Shown here: piece by piece, positions 27,020-35,656 of the stretch | Layout of the letters: every line of letters starts with the position of its first letter | Position numbering within the stretch: the stretch's first letter is position 1 | Source of the DNA: Clostridia bacterium | Lineage (GTDB): Bacteria; Bacillota; Clostridia; Peptostreptococcales; Acidaminobacteraceae | Assembly (NCBI GenBank): GCA_016937975.1 | Contig: JAFGVN010000074.1 | Location: forward strand, 1 to 40,469 | Direction: 5' to 3' | Length of the DNA: 40,469 nucleotides | Position numbers and translations under genes: made by a program | The notes under the pieces: model-generated | Seen by the model: the letters and a program-made list of their open reading frames with translations, nothing else | Databases searched by the model: none | What the model was told of the DNA's origin: nothing

Positions 27020-28291
27020 TCATTCTCCCTTTAACATATAGACCGTATCTAACTCAAGCTTCTGATAAACAGCTTTGATATCATCCAAAGTTATACTTTG
27101 ATATTTATAAAGCATATCATCAATGTCATAGTGATCCAAAGGTCTGCCCAAAAGCTCTGTATAATAAAAATTTATAAAGGAATTCGGAAAATCTGAAAGT
27201 GATGCTATGGATGAAAACATTTCATCTACAGCCATTTGAAGTTCTTTCTTTGTAATACCTTCTTCTTTCAAACGTTGTAGAGAATCATGTATGGATGTTT
27301 CAACAATAACCTGATGTTCATCTTCTATACCAGCACCAATAAACATACAGCCTTTGAATCGGTCAGATTTAGCAAAAACGTAATAACATAAGCCCTTTTC
27401 TTCTCTCAGTTCATGAAACAACCTGGAATTCGGTCCACCACCAAAAATGTGATAAGCTAAAACCGAAGCCTCATATAAAGGATCGTTTTGACAGATCTGT
27501 GTTTTGTACCCTAGTACCAGTTTACCTTGCTTGATGTTTAAAGACTCAGAGAAATAGCGAATCTCACTGACATGATTATAATCACACATCATATGATAAT
27601 CAGAGGATTCTACATGAGATACTGGTAGTCTTTGAATGGATGCTTTTACTTCATCAGGATTTAAATCACCCATAACGCAAATATCAAATTGTGCTGTTTC
27701 AAGAATATGATGATAATGTTTAGTCAATTCATCTACTGTAATAGCTTTTACTCTATCTACGTTGCCATAAACATATTCACTATAAGGTCTGTTGTCATAC
27801 ATACATTCAATGCATCGCTCTAAGGCATAAGACATTTTATCGTTTATTCTCGATTCAATTTCATCAACAAGATTATCTTTTTCTTGTTGGAAGTAATCTT
27901 CTATAAAATGATCCTTTTCCATGAGAGGATGGAAAATAACTTCTTCTACCAACTCCAAAGCATCATTAAAAATATGATTCTCGAGTAAATGCTTCCCATT
28001 GGGGAATTGAAGTTTAAATTGAAGAATATGATGCTCTCCATACTTCACAACATCAGAAACCATAATCATACCATAAGAAGATTCAAGCTGAATATTCAAG
28101 GCTTTGGCAGAAGGATATTTAACGGTACCTCTCATTAAAATACGCGTCAGTAAAGCATTCAAAGATGCCTCATGTTTATTTAAAGGTTGTTTGATATAAA
28201 CACCGATTAAATCTGTTTTAAATTTTTTTGTTTGAATGACATATAAATTCATTCTGGCATTTATCTTATAAGATTCCAAGCTTCGATTCAT
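27020..28291 (-). CDS. ymfF: M16 peptidase-like protein, YmfF-type, probably non-catalytic
   Basis: A 423-residue M16-fold protein. At the place where YmfH has HxxEH, this one reads LNALLTRILMRG, so zinc ligands are missing. It keeps the M16 C-terminal R/Y segment ELREEKGLCYYVFAKS. It is probably the non-catalytic partner of YmfH. I choose the ATG at 28291 because AGGAG lies five bases upstream, while the upstream ATG at 28315 overlaps a predicted -10 box. Confidence 0.88.
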   Translation of the reverse strand: MNRSLESYKINARMNLYVIQTKKFKTDLIGVYIKQPLNKHEASLNALLTRILMRGTVKYPSAKALNIQLESSYGMIMVSDVVKYGEHHILQFKLQFPNGKHLLENHIFNDALELVEEVIFHPLMEKDHFIEDYFQQEKDNLVDEIESRINDKMSYALERCIECMYDNRPYSEYVYGNVDRVKAITVDELTKHYHHILETAQFDICVMGDLNPDEVKASIQRLPVSHVESSDYHMMCDYNHVSEIRYFSESLNIKQGKLVLGYKTQICQNDPLYEASVLAYHIFGGGPNSRLFHELREEKGLCYYVFAKSDRFKGCMFIGAGIEDEHQVIVETSIHDSLQRLKEEGITKKELQMAVDEMFSSIASLSDFPNSFINFYYTELLGRPLDHYDIDDMLYKYQSITLDDIKAVYQKLELDTVYMLKGE

Positions 28292-28313
28292 AAAAACTCC
28301 TTGCATACAATTC

Positions 28314-28319
28314 ATTATA
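28314..28319 (-). promoter_or_regulatory. -10 box of ymfF-ymfH-lgt
   Basis: TATAAT on the minus strand, preceded at the -35 position by only a weak match. The start point near 28307 would leave a short leader before the ATG at 28291. It faces away from the ychF promoter. Confidence 0.45.
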
Positions 28320-28355
28320 ACATGGTAATCAGAATTATTTTAGGGTAGATGTTTA

Positions 28356-28384
28356 TTGAATTGTCTTGGCATTTAAGCTATAAT
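28356..28384 (+). promoter_or_regulatory. ychF promoter
   Basis: TTGAAT (28356-28361), 17-base spacer, TATAAT (28379-28384). A GAGAGGAAG ribosome site precedes the ATG. Confidence 0.75.
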
Positions 28385-28440
28385 GGTTTCTGTATGTTAA
28401 GAATAACTGGTATTTACCAGATAAGAGAGGAAGATAGATT

Positions 28441-29535
28441 ATGAAATTAGGTATTGTTGGCTTACCAAACGTAGGTAAAAGTACTTTGTTTAACGCCATT
28501 ACTAAAGCAGGTGCAGAATCTGCAAACTACCCATTCTGTACAATTGAACCAAATATGGGTGTTGTTACAGTTCCAGATCCTAGACTACAAGTATTGAGAG
28601 ATCTATATGATTCTAAAAGAGTCTTACCTACTGCCATTGAATTTTATGATATCGCTGGTTTAGTTAAGGGTGCATCAAATGGTGAAGGTCTTGGTAACAA
28701 GTTCTTATCACATATTCGTGAAGTAGCTGCAATTGTACACGTTGTACGTTGTTTTGAAGATGAAAACGTTATTCACGTAGACGGAAAAATTGGTCCTAAA
28801 AGTGATATTGAAACAATTAACTTAGAATTAATCTTCTCTGATATAGAAATTATCGATAGAAGAATCCAAAGAACTGTCAAAGCTGCAAAGGCTGACAAAA
28901 AACTTTTAAGCGAAGTAGAAATATTAGAAAAATTGAAAACAGATTTGGAAAATGGTATTTCAGCTAGAGCTTTAGAGTTTAGTGAAGAAGATGCTGAATT
29001 TGTGAGAAGCTTAAACTTATTGTCATATAAACCAATTATTTATGTAGCAAACATTTCTGAAGAAGATGTGGCTGAGGGTAATTTTGAAAATGACTTTGTT
29101 CAAGAAGTTAGAGAACATGCTGTAACAGAAAACGCTGAAGTTGTTGTTATATGTGCTAAAATCGAACAGGAAATATCAGAATTAGAGGATGATGATAAAA
29201 GAGAGTTTTTAGCAGAATTAGGTCTATCAGAATCTGGTCTGGATAAACTTGTTAAGGCTGGTTATCATTTACTTGATTTAATCTCATTCTTAACAGCAGG
29301 TCCTCAAGAAGTTCGTGCATGGACCATTAGAAGAGGTACAAAAGCACCTCAAGCTGCTGGTAAGATCCATACAGACTTTGAAAGAGGCTTCATTAGAGCA
29401 GAAACTATTGCATTTGAAGATTTACAAGAGCACGGTACCATGGCTGCTGCTCGTGAAAAAGGTTTAGTAAGACTTGAAGGTAAAGAATATATTGTAAAAG
29501 ATGGCGATGTTATTCTTTTTAGATTCAACGTATAA
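28441..29535 (+). CDS. ychF: Redox/stress-linked ATPase YchF
   Basis: Obg-family P-loop protein that hydrolyses ATP and binds ribosomes. The P-loop GLPNVGKS is at residues 7-14, [10 protein letters not shown] around 70-79, and the base-specificity motif is NISE (204-207) in place of NKxD, typical of YchF and linked to ATP preference. A C-terminal TGS domain follows (about 280-362). Full length at 364 residues. It is the only core gene on the plus strand and is the chromosomal neighbour of the accessory region. Confidence 0.97.
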   Translation: MKLGIVGLPNVGKSTLFNAITKAGAESANYPFCTIEPNMGVVTVPDPRLQVLRDLYDSKRVLPTAIEFYDIAGLVKGASNGEGLGNKFLSHIREVAAIVHVVRCFEDENVIHVDGKIGPKSDIETINLELIFSDIEIIDRRIQRTVKAAKADKKLLSEVEILEKLKTDLENGISARALEFSEEDAEFVRSLNLLSYKPIIYVANISEEDVAEGNFENDFVQEVREHAVTENAEVVVICAKIEQEISELEDDDKREFLAELGLSESGLDKLVKAGYHLLDLISFLTAGPQEVRAWTIRRGTKAPQAAGKIHTDFERGFIRAETIAFEDLQEHGTMAAAREKGLVRLEGKEYIVKDGDVILFRFNV

Positions 29536-29566
29536 ATAGAACCGCCTATGAAACAAGCATAACAAT

Positions 29567-29612
29567 ACCCGCTAACGCTGTAATTTCAACAGAGTTAGCG
29601 GGTTTATTTGTA
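29567..29612 (+). terminator. ychF terminator
   Basis: ACCCGCTAAC (29567-29576) pairs with GTTAGCGGGT (29594-29603), extended by CTGT/ACAG after one mismatch, followed by TTATTTG. It marks the end of recognisable chromosome before the accessory region. Confidence 0.85.
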
Positions 29613-29630
29613 TTATCACTTCAATAAAGG

Positions 29631-29650
29631 GTGTAGTAATGGTGTAGTAG
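29631..29650. repeat. Tandem GTGTAGTA(A/G) repeats, putative integrase arm sites
   Basis: GTGTAGTAA at 29631-29639 and GTGTAGTAG at 29642-29650, 11 bases apart, so on about the same helix face. A third copy lies at 33704-33712 beside the integrase stop, in the same orientation. Short repeats of this sort near an element end are typical of arm-type integrase sites; that role is inferred. Confidence 0.5.
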
Positions 29651-29682
29651 AGATATATGTCCATCAAAACTACTTATAAAAT

Positions 29683-32600
29683 CTATTCTTTTGACTGTTT
29701 ATTTCTTCTTCTACCATGTACAGAATACATGTTAACAGTTCTTTCATCTTCAACATATTTCACAATCCACCCTCTTCTTTTCAAACTTTTAAGTATCTCG
29801 CAATTTTCATCAGTAACTTCTACTTCAGGCCATTTCCCATCAAAAATACTAATTAGGTCATCAAGCCCGACTGCTTTCATTAAATTTACAGTTTGGAACC
29901 TGCTGAAGTTCTTCAAACTAATACTAAATAGTAGTTTTAGAGTTTTGATTGGTATATCATATTGCACAAATAAACTGTTTATCACGTCATATGAGATAAA
30001 AATTCGGTTTTCTATTATATATTCAAGATTAGTGCTAATAACTTCTAATATGACTTTTTTTACAGAATGATCTGCATTGTTGTACTTACTCAAGATTCTT
30101 TCAATATCGTTGCGATCAAAGCTATATTCAAGAATCGCTTTATATAACTCATTACTTGAACCTGCGAATGATATTGGAACTATCACCTCACTCATCTTTA
30201 GCAACTCAATCTTTCGTCTATAATGAACTCTCTTATTTTTTAAGATGTGTTTTATTTCTGATTCACTGTAATCTGGGGCATCATTATTTGTGCATAGCTC
30301 TAAATATTCTTCAGTATATTGATCAATAAATGCAAATATTTGCTTTGAATAGTTTTCTCGTATAAAAAGCAGATTTCCAACATTGAAATCAATTAGTCCA
30401 TTGTTGATTAAAATTTGCATTTTCTCATTTCCTAGTGAATCGTATGTGAAATCGTCATAACTTAGATCCATCTCTTTAACTAATAGGTTATAACGATTAT
30501 CATTTATCCTCACATCTTGAACCAAAGCATCATATAGATTTTTGATGTCGGTAACATTAGATACTGTTTCTAACATCGTAGGAGTAAAATAGTCTAAACA
30601 TATCCCGTTTATCCAATCAATACAAAAATCATCAATTTCATACTCTACATTCATAAGATAATCTTCTAAATTTCTAAAAGACAATACTGCCTTTTTCCTT
30701 TCAATAACTTTTGTCTTAGTCTCATGAGCCTTGATTAACTTCAAATCAGTAATCAACTTTTCTGATCTGTCTAGATATTCTTCAATAAGATTAGTTTTTA
30801 CATCCGAATTACAAATCATTAGCATGATTGACTCGTCATCTCTAAACAAAACATCCGAACTATTTAGAAGTGTACTTAAATACATATCAAAATAATAAAA
30901 CACATATTTAGCAAGTTTCTCTTCAGGTTTACTAAAAATATCAGTTGTTATTTTCGTTAAATCATTAAAATTAGTGTCTCTATAGACCATTTTTATAAAT
31001 AGCGTAATGTTATCAAGGTTTAACTCATAAATATCATTCTCATATATAATCGTCAAATTATGCTTTGAAAGTCTGCCTGGATCCAATTTTCTGAACTTGA
31101 CATTTACATGTATAATATTTTCTATAAATGACTTTTCATTTTCTATCTTAAAATCTAAAAAATCACCAGTATTAGATATTAACTGCTTTATCTCAACATC
31201 TTGCTGTAATAGAGTAATGAATGGAGGAACATTCAAACATAAACCATCTTTCACAAATGACAACATACTATCTTTCGTCCAATTAAGCTCTTCAAACACA
31301 CTACGACATTCAGCTAAAGTAACACCTGCTAGAACATTATAAAAGACTTCTTTTCTAGAATTTCTTAGGTATAACTCCCAGATAAAATCAGAATTTGATG
31401 TAAATACATCCGTTGAAAACGCTTTAGTCAAATACTTGGATTCTTTTTCTATCAAGTATGTATATAACTCCAAGTTTAGTATTGCACCACTTCTAAAATC
31501 ATTTTCTGAAATTCTATTATGTACTCTTTCAAGTTTTTCTAACTTAAAGCTAAAGCCTTTTGGATTATTATCAAATACACTTCTAAGAAAAATTTTATCA
31601 GTACGACTAATGCTATTCGGATAAAAATACGATAGATAATCTTGGTAAGATTCGTCCAAGTAGCCATTTCTAATTAAATATTTAATCAATAAGTAATATT
31701 CATTATCGTTAATTTTGCTTTCTTCCAGAATTTTTTTTACATGATCCCCTTCGAAAAAACTCGATGTGTTTTCCTCAAGGATTATTTCACTAACCGTCAT
31801 TCCAGATATTTTTTTTAGCTTTGACCTCATTTCATTTAACTCATTGTACTTACTCTGTATTGAGTTATCATACTTACTTGTTACTCTTTTTTTTGCTGAA
31901 ACAAAAGCTGGTATTTGGTCTAGCTTATCAAATTCACTTTTAACATTAATCGATTGTGAATTACCTCTATAATCCGTTGCCTCAACATTGTAATTATTTG
32001 CCTTAATTGCCTTTATAAACTCAACACGACTCTCAAACCCATTGTCATATTTACTATTAATTCTTATGGGTTTGCTTCCTAAAGTCACATATGTGGATTC
32101 AATTTCTTCTATAGATTCAAACTTTTCATTTTCAATCTGATTAATCTCTTTTTTTAAAAGTTGTTCTTTAAGCGCAAACTTCGATTTAATGTCTTTTAAT
32201 ACATTCTCTTTTGCAGAAAGTACATTATAAACATAACCTCTTCCAAGTTGCAGTTCTGAAAAATCCTTTGGAAATATATTTTTATAAGTGATTATAGCAA
32301 ACAATTTGTTCAAATCTAAATCAATACTCTGAATTCTATGTAGATAGACTAAAAACTCATTGTATATATTCTTTAGTAATCGCATATCATCAATATACAA
32401 TGACAATCCTTGCAGGAATTTTGTTTTGAGGTTAAAAGAAAGTTCTTTATCAGTAACAAGAGATAATAACATATCGTATGAATTCGATCCATCTAATATT
32501 GGCACAATAGGCATAATTAAATCAAAAAATTTTGTTCTATCTTTTGTCTCGAAAATCTCATCTTTTATCAAATAGAAGAAACGAATTAAGCATCCATTTT

Positions 32601-33438
32601 TCTTGTTTACTAGATAATTTATTTCTCTTAGTCGCTCAAAAATTTGGTTGTTCTCAAATCGATCAATATCCTCAAAAACAATAACATCCGCACCTGAATT
32701 CTTAAAAATATAAAGTACCTCATTTAGATGCTTATCAAAGTATGAGTCTTCAGTTTCCTCAAACAACTCAATTTCTGATGAAACGATTGATAACTTCCGA
32801 AACATTTTCTTTGAACTCATATTGACTAACAACTGGAAGCATAATACCAAGATACATACAAAGCTTAAAATTATTAATGAAGTCTGAAGATATGCGCTCT
32901 CGAAGAATTCAACTATCGTGGTTTCAGAATTAGCCTCACTTAGACCTTCAAGTAAATTGAATAAAGCATCACTGAACTTATAATAACAAAATGTTAAAAA
33001 TGGTATAAACATTAGAAACAACCTAGCAATCACGTTCATTTTGTTGATATCGCGTTTTATTTTAAAATGGGTACTAGATATTTTTTGCGGTTCAATTTGA
33101 TGAATTAGTTGGTTTAAGATCTTTCCTTCCAACCTTGTTTCATTTGATAGATTATTTTCTTTACTTTTACACTTACTCTGATTATCTCCATTTATATTTT
33201 CTTCGAAATTTTCATTAACTTTAAAATGTGCTAGCGAGATATGTATGAAATTAATCTCTCTGTGTTTAGATTTATATGATTCCAACACACTACTTTTACC
33301 AGCACTATACGATCCTGTTATAGCTACGTTCTTTAAGTTCTCTGACTTAAATACATGATCTAGTGTTTCTTGATACACTGATATATCGATATCACTTTTC
33401 GGAGTGAGATGTTGAAGTTTACTGCTTTTATATTCCAT
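29683..33438 (-). CDS. yobI: YobI/KAP-type membrane P-loop NTPase
   Basis: A 1,251-residue protein. The N-terminus has LQHLTPKSDIDI and then Walker A GSYSAGKS (42-49), very like Bacillus YobI. Two membrane segments (about 136-153 and 184-205) sit between Walker A and Walker B (VIVFEDID, 252-259), the insertion typical of KAP NTPases. The remaining 950 residues are helical and not recognised. KAP proteins include PifA, which excludes phage T7. The start at 33438 has GGAGG four bases upstream; the frame extends further but lacks a better start. AT-rich and next to the integrase, it is probably element cargo and possibly antiviral (inference). Confidence 0.85.
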   Translation of the reverse strand: MEYKSSKLQHLTPKSDIDISVYQETLDHVFKSENLKNVAITGSYSAGKSSVLESYKSKHREINFIHISLAHFKVNENFEENINGDNQSKCKSKENNLSNETRLEGKILNQLIHQIEPQKISSTHFKIKRDINKMNVIARLFLMFIPFLTFCYYKFSDALFNLLEGLSEANSETTIVEFFESAYLQTSLIILSFVCILVLCFQLLVNMSSKKMFRKLSIVSSEIELFEETEDSYFDKHLNEVLYIFKNSGADVIVFEDIDRFENNQIFERLREINYLVNKKNGCLIRFFYLIKDEIFETKDRTKFFDLIMPIVPILDGSNSYDMLLSLVTDKELSFNLKTKFLQGLSLYIDDMRLLKNIYNEFLVYLHRIQSIDLDLNKLFAIITYKNIFPKDFSELQLGRGYVYNVLSAKENVLKDIKSKFALKEQLLKKEINQIENEKFESIEEIESTYVTLGSKPIRINSKYDNGFESRVEFIKAIKANNYNVEATDYRGNSQSINVKSEFDKLDQIPAFVSAKKRVTSKYDNSIQSKYNELNEMRSKLKKISGMTVSEIILEENTSSFFEGDHVKKILEESKINDNEYYLLIKYLIRNGYLDESYQDYLSYFYPNSISRTDKIFLRSVFDNNPKGFSFKLEKLERVHNRISENDFRSGAILNLELYTYLIEKESKYLTKAFSTDVFTSNSDFIWELYLRNSRKEVFYNVLAGVTLAECRSVFEELNWTKDSMLSFVKDGLCLNVPPFITLLQQDVEIKQLISNTGDFLDFKIENEKSFIENIIHVNVKFRKLDPGRLSKHNLTIIYENDIYELNLDNITLFIKMVYRDTNFNDLTKITTDIFSKPEEKLAKYVFYYFDMYLSTLLNSSDVLFRDDESIMLMICNSDVKTNLIEEYLDRSEKLITDLKLIKAHETKTKVIERKKAVLSFRNLEDYLMNVEYEIDDFCIDWINGICLDYFTPTMLETVSNVTDIKNLYDALVQDVRINDNRYNLLVKEMDLSYDDFTYDSLGNEKMQILINNGLIDFNVGNLLFIRENYSKQIFAFIDQYTEEYLELCTNNDAPDYSESEIKHILKNKRVHYRRKIELLKMSEVIVPISFAGSSNELYKAILEYSFDRNDIERILSKYNNADHSVKKVILEVISTNLEYIIENRIFISYDVINSLFVQYDIPIKTLKLLFSISLKNFSRFQTVNLMKAVGLDDLISIFDGKWPEVEVTDENCEILKSLKRRGWIVKYVEDERTVNMYSVHGRRRNKQSKE

Positions 33439-33478
33439 AAAACCTCCAATATATGTATATGGTCTAATTAATTTTAAC

Positions 33479-33514
33479 ATTAGTGATAATAACAAGTAAA
33501 CTTGTATTAGTGAT
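33479..33514. repeat. Palindrome flanked by direct repeats upstream of the YobI-like gene
   Basis: ATTAGTGAT occurs at 33479-33487 and 33506-33514. Between them lies ACAAGT-AA-ACTTGT (33492-33505), a perfect inverted repeat. It sits 40-75 bases before the start of the NTPase gene, where an operator would act. No regulator that binds it is identified. Confidence 0.45.
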
Positions 33515-33617
33515 GTTGTAAAAAATTTCAAGAGCGCATATATCACATTTTACCTTAATCACTGAAAATACGAAGAGCTAAACATATGTATTTATATGAA
33601 AACAATAATCTGTATTC

Positions 33618-33665
33618 TAAAAAATAAAGTGAGCTACCTATGTAATTCCAACATCTGTAGCTCAC
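33618..33665 (-). terminator. Integrase terminator
   Basis: GTGAGCTAC (33629-33637) pairs with GTAGCTCAC (33657-33665), with an inner ATGT/ACAT pairing. The minus strand then reads TTTATTTTTT. Confidence 0.75.
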
Positions 33666-33703
33666 AATAATATGCATCATATACTAAATGAGTGCAACTG
33701 AGA

Positions 33704-33712
33704 GTGTAGTAA
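33704..33712. repeat. Third GTGTAGTAA copy, beside the integrase stop
   Basis: Exact nine-base match to 29631-29639 in the same orientation, just past the integrase stop codon. With the pair near ychF it brackets the YobI-like gene. Confidence 0.45.
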
Positions 33713-33716
33713 ACAT

Positions 33717-34934
33717 CTATTTGCCGACTTTTAGAGCTTTTTCAACAATATCTTGAGCTTCAATTTTATCCTCAATATTCACTTCTCTATAAATATTTAA
33801 GGTTGTTTTAGGATCAGAATGACCAACCATCCTTTGAACGTTCTCAACCTTGGCACCTGAACGAAGTGCAGTTGTTACGAAGCCCGAACGTAGTCTATGA
33901 GCTCCACCTTTATAATCATCTCCTTTTAGTCCAGCCTTTTTCATAATTCTCTTAAATGCTGTTGAGAAACTACTTGGTGTCATTGGTGTACCGTCCTTCT
34001 TAGCAAAAACAAGATTAAGTGGGTTATAGTTTTTGATGCCCACTGATAGTGCAATTTCATTTTGCCTGATTTTCCTAGATTTCAATACCTCTACAATTTC
34101 CTCATTGATCGGTACTTCTCTTTCTGATTCTAATGTCTTAGGAGGACTAAAATCATAATTAGTTGTTTTAGTTTTTCTATCCGCTTGAATTGTAAACCCT
34201 TTATCTATTTGAATTGTCATTTTATCAAAAGAAATGTCAGACCATGTAATTGCAAGCAACTCAGACCTTCTAAGCCCTGTGTATACATCTAATAAAATAG
34301 CTGGATATATCCATTCATCCTGAGCATATTTCATTATTTTTTTTACATCTTCCAATTTGAATGGTGGCATGTGGGTAGCTTTATATTTCATTCTCTCAGT
34401 TGCTCTAGCTACATTCTTACTAATCATGCCTATTTCAACAGCCTGATTCAGAGCACCACTTATTAGTGCATGAATACGATCAACTGTCTTTGGAGAAAGT
34501 CCTGATTTCCCATCCAATCTACCATTTTTATATAAATAGTTATACAATCTCTGAATATGAGTTGTTGTCAACATATTCAATTTAATATCACCAATATGTG
34601 GATAAACATGATTCTCTGCATAACTTTCATAAGTATAAAGAGTATTTGCTCGTATCTTTTCATTCGCTCTTCTATAAACCTCTAAATAAGTCATAATCCA
34701 CTCTTTAACAGTTGTATTCTCATGTTCTACTAGAAGTGGCTTTTCACTTAATTCACGTCTATAACTTTCCATTTTATCTATAGCATCCAGTTTGGTATCA
34801 CCAGTAAAAGACTTCCGTTTAACTTTCCCTGTCGCTGGATCATAGCCAACAGACAATATCGCTTTCCATTTTCTTCGGTTTTTGTCAAAGTAAACAGTTC
34901 CTTCGCCATTTGCTTTTTTTCTTTTCTTTGCCAT
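33717..34934 (-). CDS. int: Tyrosine integrase, Tn916/phage type
   Basis: Site-specific recombinase of 405 residues. The N-terminal arm-binding region (about 8-50) begins GEGTVYFDKNRRKW, a SAM-like core-binding domain follows (about 72-170), then the catalytic domain: R222 in YTGLRRSE, H346 and R349 in AHRLRSGF, H372 in GHSDP and Y382 in LNIYREV. All catalytic positions are present, so it looks active. An AGGA site precedes the ATG. It lies directly after xis, with a hairpin between. A terminator follows, and the element end should lie beyond it. Confidence 0.95.
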   Translation of the reverse strand: MAKKRKKANGEGTVYFDKNRRKWKAILSVGYDPATGKVKRKSFTGDTKLDAIDKMESYRRELSEKPLLVEHENTTVKEWIMTYLEVYRRANEKIRANTLYTYESYAENHVYPHIGDIKLNMLTTTHIQRLYNYLYKNGRLDGKSGLSPKTVDRIHALISGALNQAVEIGMISKNVARATERMKYKATHMPPFKLEDVKKIMKYAQDEWIYPAILLDVYTGLRRSELLAITWSDISFDKMTIQIDKGFTIQADRKTKTTNYDFSPPKTLESEREVPINEEIVEVLKSRKIRQNEIALSVGIKNYNPLNLVFAKKDGTPMTPSSFSTAFKRIMKKAGLKGDDYKGGAHRLRSGFVTTALRSGAKVENVQRMVGHSDPKTTLNIYREVNIEDKIEAQDIVEKALKVGK

Positions 34935-34953
34935 AATATGTCCTTTCTATTTG

Positions 34954-34983
34954 AAAACAGGATTTCTTTTCAGAAACCCTGTT
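34954..34983 (-). promoter_or_regulatory. Stem-loop between xis and int
   Basis: On the minus strand two 12-base arms (34972-34983 and 34956-34967) pair fully, with one G-U, around a GAAA tetraloop. A short T-run follows, only about ten bases before the int ribosome site. It could attenuate int expression or protect the mRNA. Confidence 0.6.
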
Positions 34984-34996
34984 CCTTAAATTTTAT

Positions 34997-35179
34997 TTAT
35001 AAGACTATTGAATTTGCCTGTGCAAGTTCTTTAATTGCACTAATCGGAATGACAATGCGTCTTCCAATATGCATATGTCTCAAGCGATTCTCTTTCACCA
35101 TCTTATATACTAAGGCTTCCGATATACCTCCGAGCATCATAGCTGCTTCTTTTGCCGAAATAAACAATTTTTCAGACAT
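34997..35179 (-). CDS. xis: Excisionase-like MerR-type HTH protein
   Basis: A 60-residue basic winged-helix protein: ISAKEAAMMLGGISEALVYK forms the helix-turn-helix and RLRHMHIGRRIVIP the wing, the pattern of Tn916-type Xis. Such proteins bend DNA at attachment sites to direct the integrase towards excision. GGAGG lies five bases before the ATG. Its place directly before int supports the call; a small transcription regulator is the alternative. Confidence 0.85.
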   Translation of the reverse strand: MSEKLFISAKEAAMMLGGISEALVYKMVKENRLRHMHIGRRIVIPISAIKELAQANSIVL

Positions 35180-35203
35180 AGCATCCTCCTTAACTATTAT
35201 TTA

Positions 35204-35578
35204 TTATCCTCTAGATTTATTTCTATAATACTGACTAATCTTATATCTTTGCTCACGTTTCATTCTTTCACCTAATAAAATTTGTTCTGAAAATGACATA
35301 GATTTAGAACCATCATAACTTGACCAGTAATTACAACCCTTCCTTTTCTCTTCAACTTCCTTGTTCTTAGGTAAGCACATCCCTTCATCAAAATAAGCAC
35401 AGTATCCACAATATTTCAACGATTCTGTTCTTATGATATCTTCCAACTTTTTAGTAGTGAAATCAGAACAAGCCAAACGACTTTTTTTATAACCAGATTG
35501 TCTATAAAACTCACAGAACCCATAATTATAATAACCACACTCTCCACAATTTAATTTATCCATATTATTTTTCATCAT
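35204..35578 (-). CDS. Small protein with duplicated Cys4 motif
   Basis: A 124-residue protein with two similar halves: C11-x2-C14-x7-C22-x14-C37 and C57-x2-C60-x7-C68-x13-C82, each starting CGxC and followed by a D/N-[FY/W] pair. Each half probably binds one metal ion, most likely zinc. The C-terminal 40 residues are basic (MKREQRYKISQYYRNK). I do not recognise the family. AAGGA precedes the ATG and it lies between the NTPase gene and xis, so a DNA-binding or accessory regulatory role in the element is plausible. Confidence 0.7.
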   Translation of the reverse strand: MMKNNMDKLNCGECGYYNYGFCEFYRQSGYKKSRLACSDFTTKKLEDIIRTESLKYCGYCAYFDEGMCLPKNKEVEEKRKGCNYWSSYDGSKSMSFSEQILLGERMKREQRYKISQYYRNKSRG

Positions 35579-35616
35579 ATTTATCCTTTCTAATCTAGCC
35601 TTTTAGTGAAATTTCG

Positions 35617-35639
35617 TCTCGACTTCCTCGAATCCTCGA
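35617..35639. repeat. Three spaced CTCGA repeats
   Basis: CTCGA at 35618-35622, 35627-35631 and 35635-35639; the last two lie in identical TCCTCGAA units eight bases apart. They lie in the 78-base gap after the putative replication gene. Iteron-like, but short. Confidence 0.3.
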
Positions 35640-35656
35640 ACATATTTAATCAATTA

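Noticed and set aside
29560-29660. A tRNA gene as the integration site
   Set aside because: No cloverleaf can be drawn here; the only strong structure is the ychF terminator.
29657-30070. Plus-strand open frame of 137 codons downstream of ychF
   Set aside because: Opposite the 3' end of the YobI-like gene; composition of F, S, I and T typical of an antisense shadow.
33439-33546. 36-residue N-terminal extension of the YobI-like protein
   Set aside because: The ATG at 33438 has GGAGG just upstream and matches the family start; the extension is hydrophobic and spans the operator-like palindrome.
33618-33665. Hairpin after int as the attachment core
   Set aside because: The T-rich run on the int side makes a terminator the simpler reading, and no second copy is present in the window.
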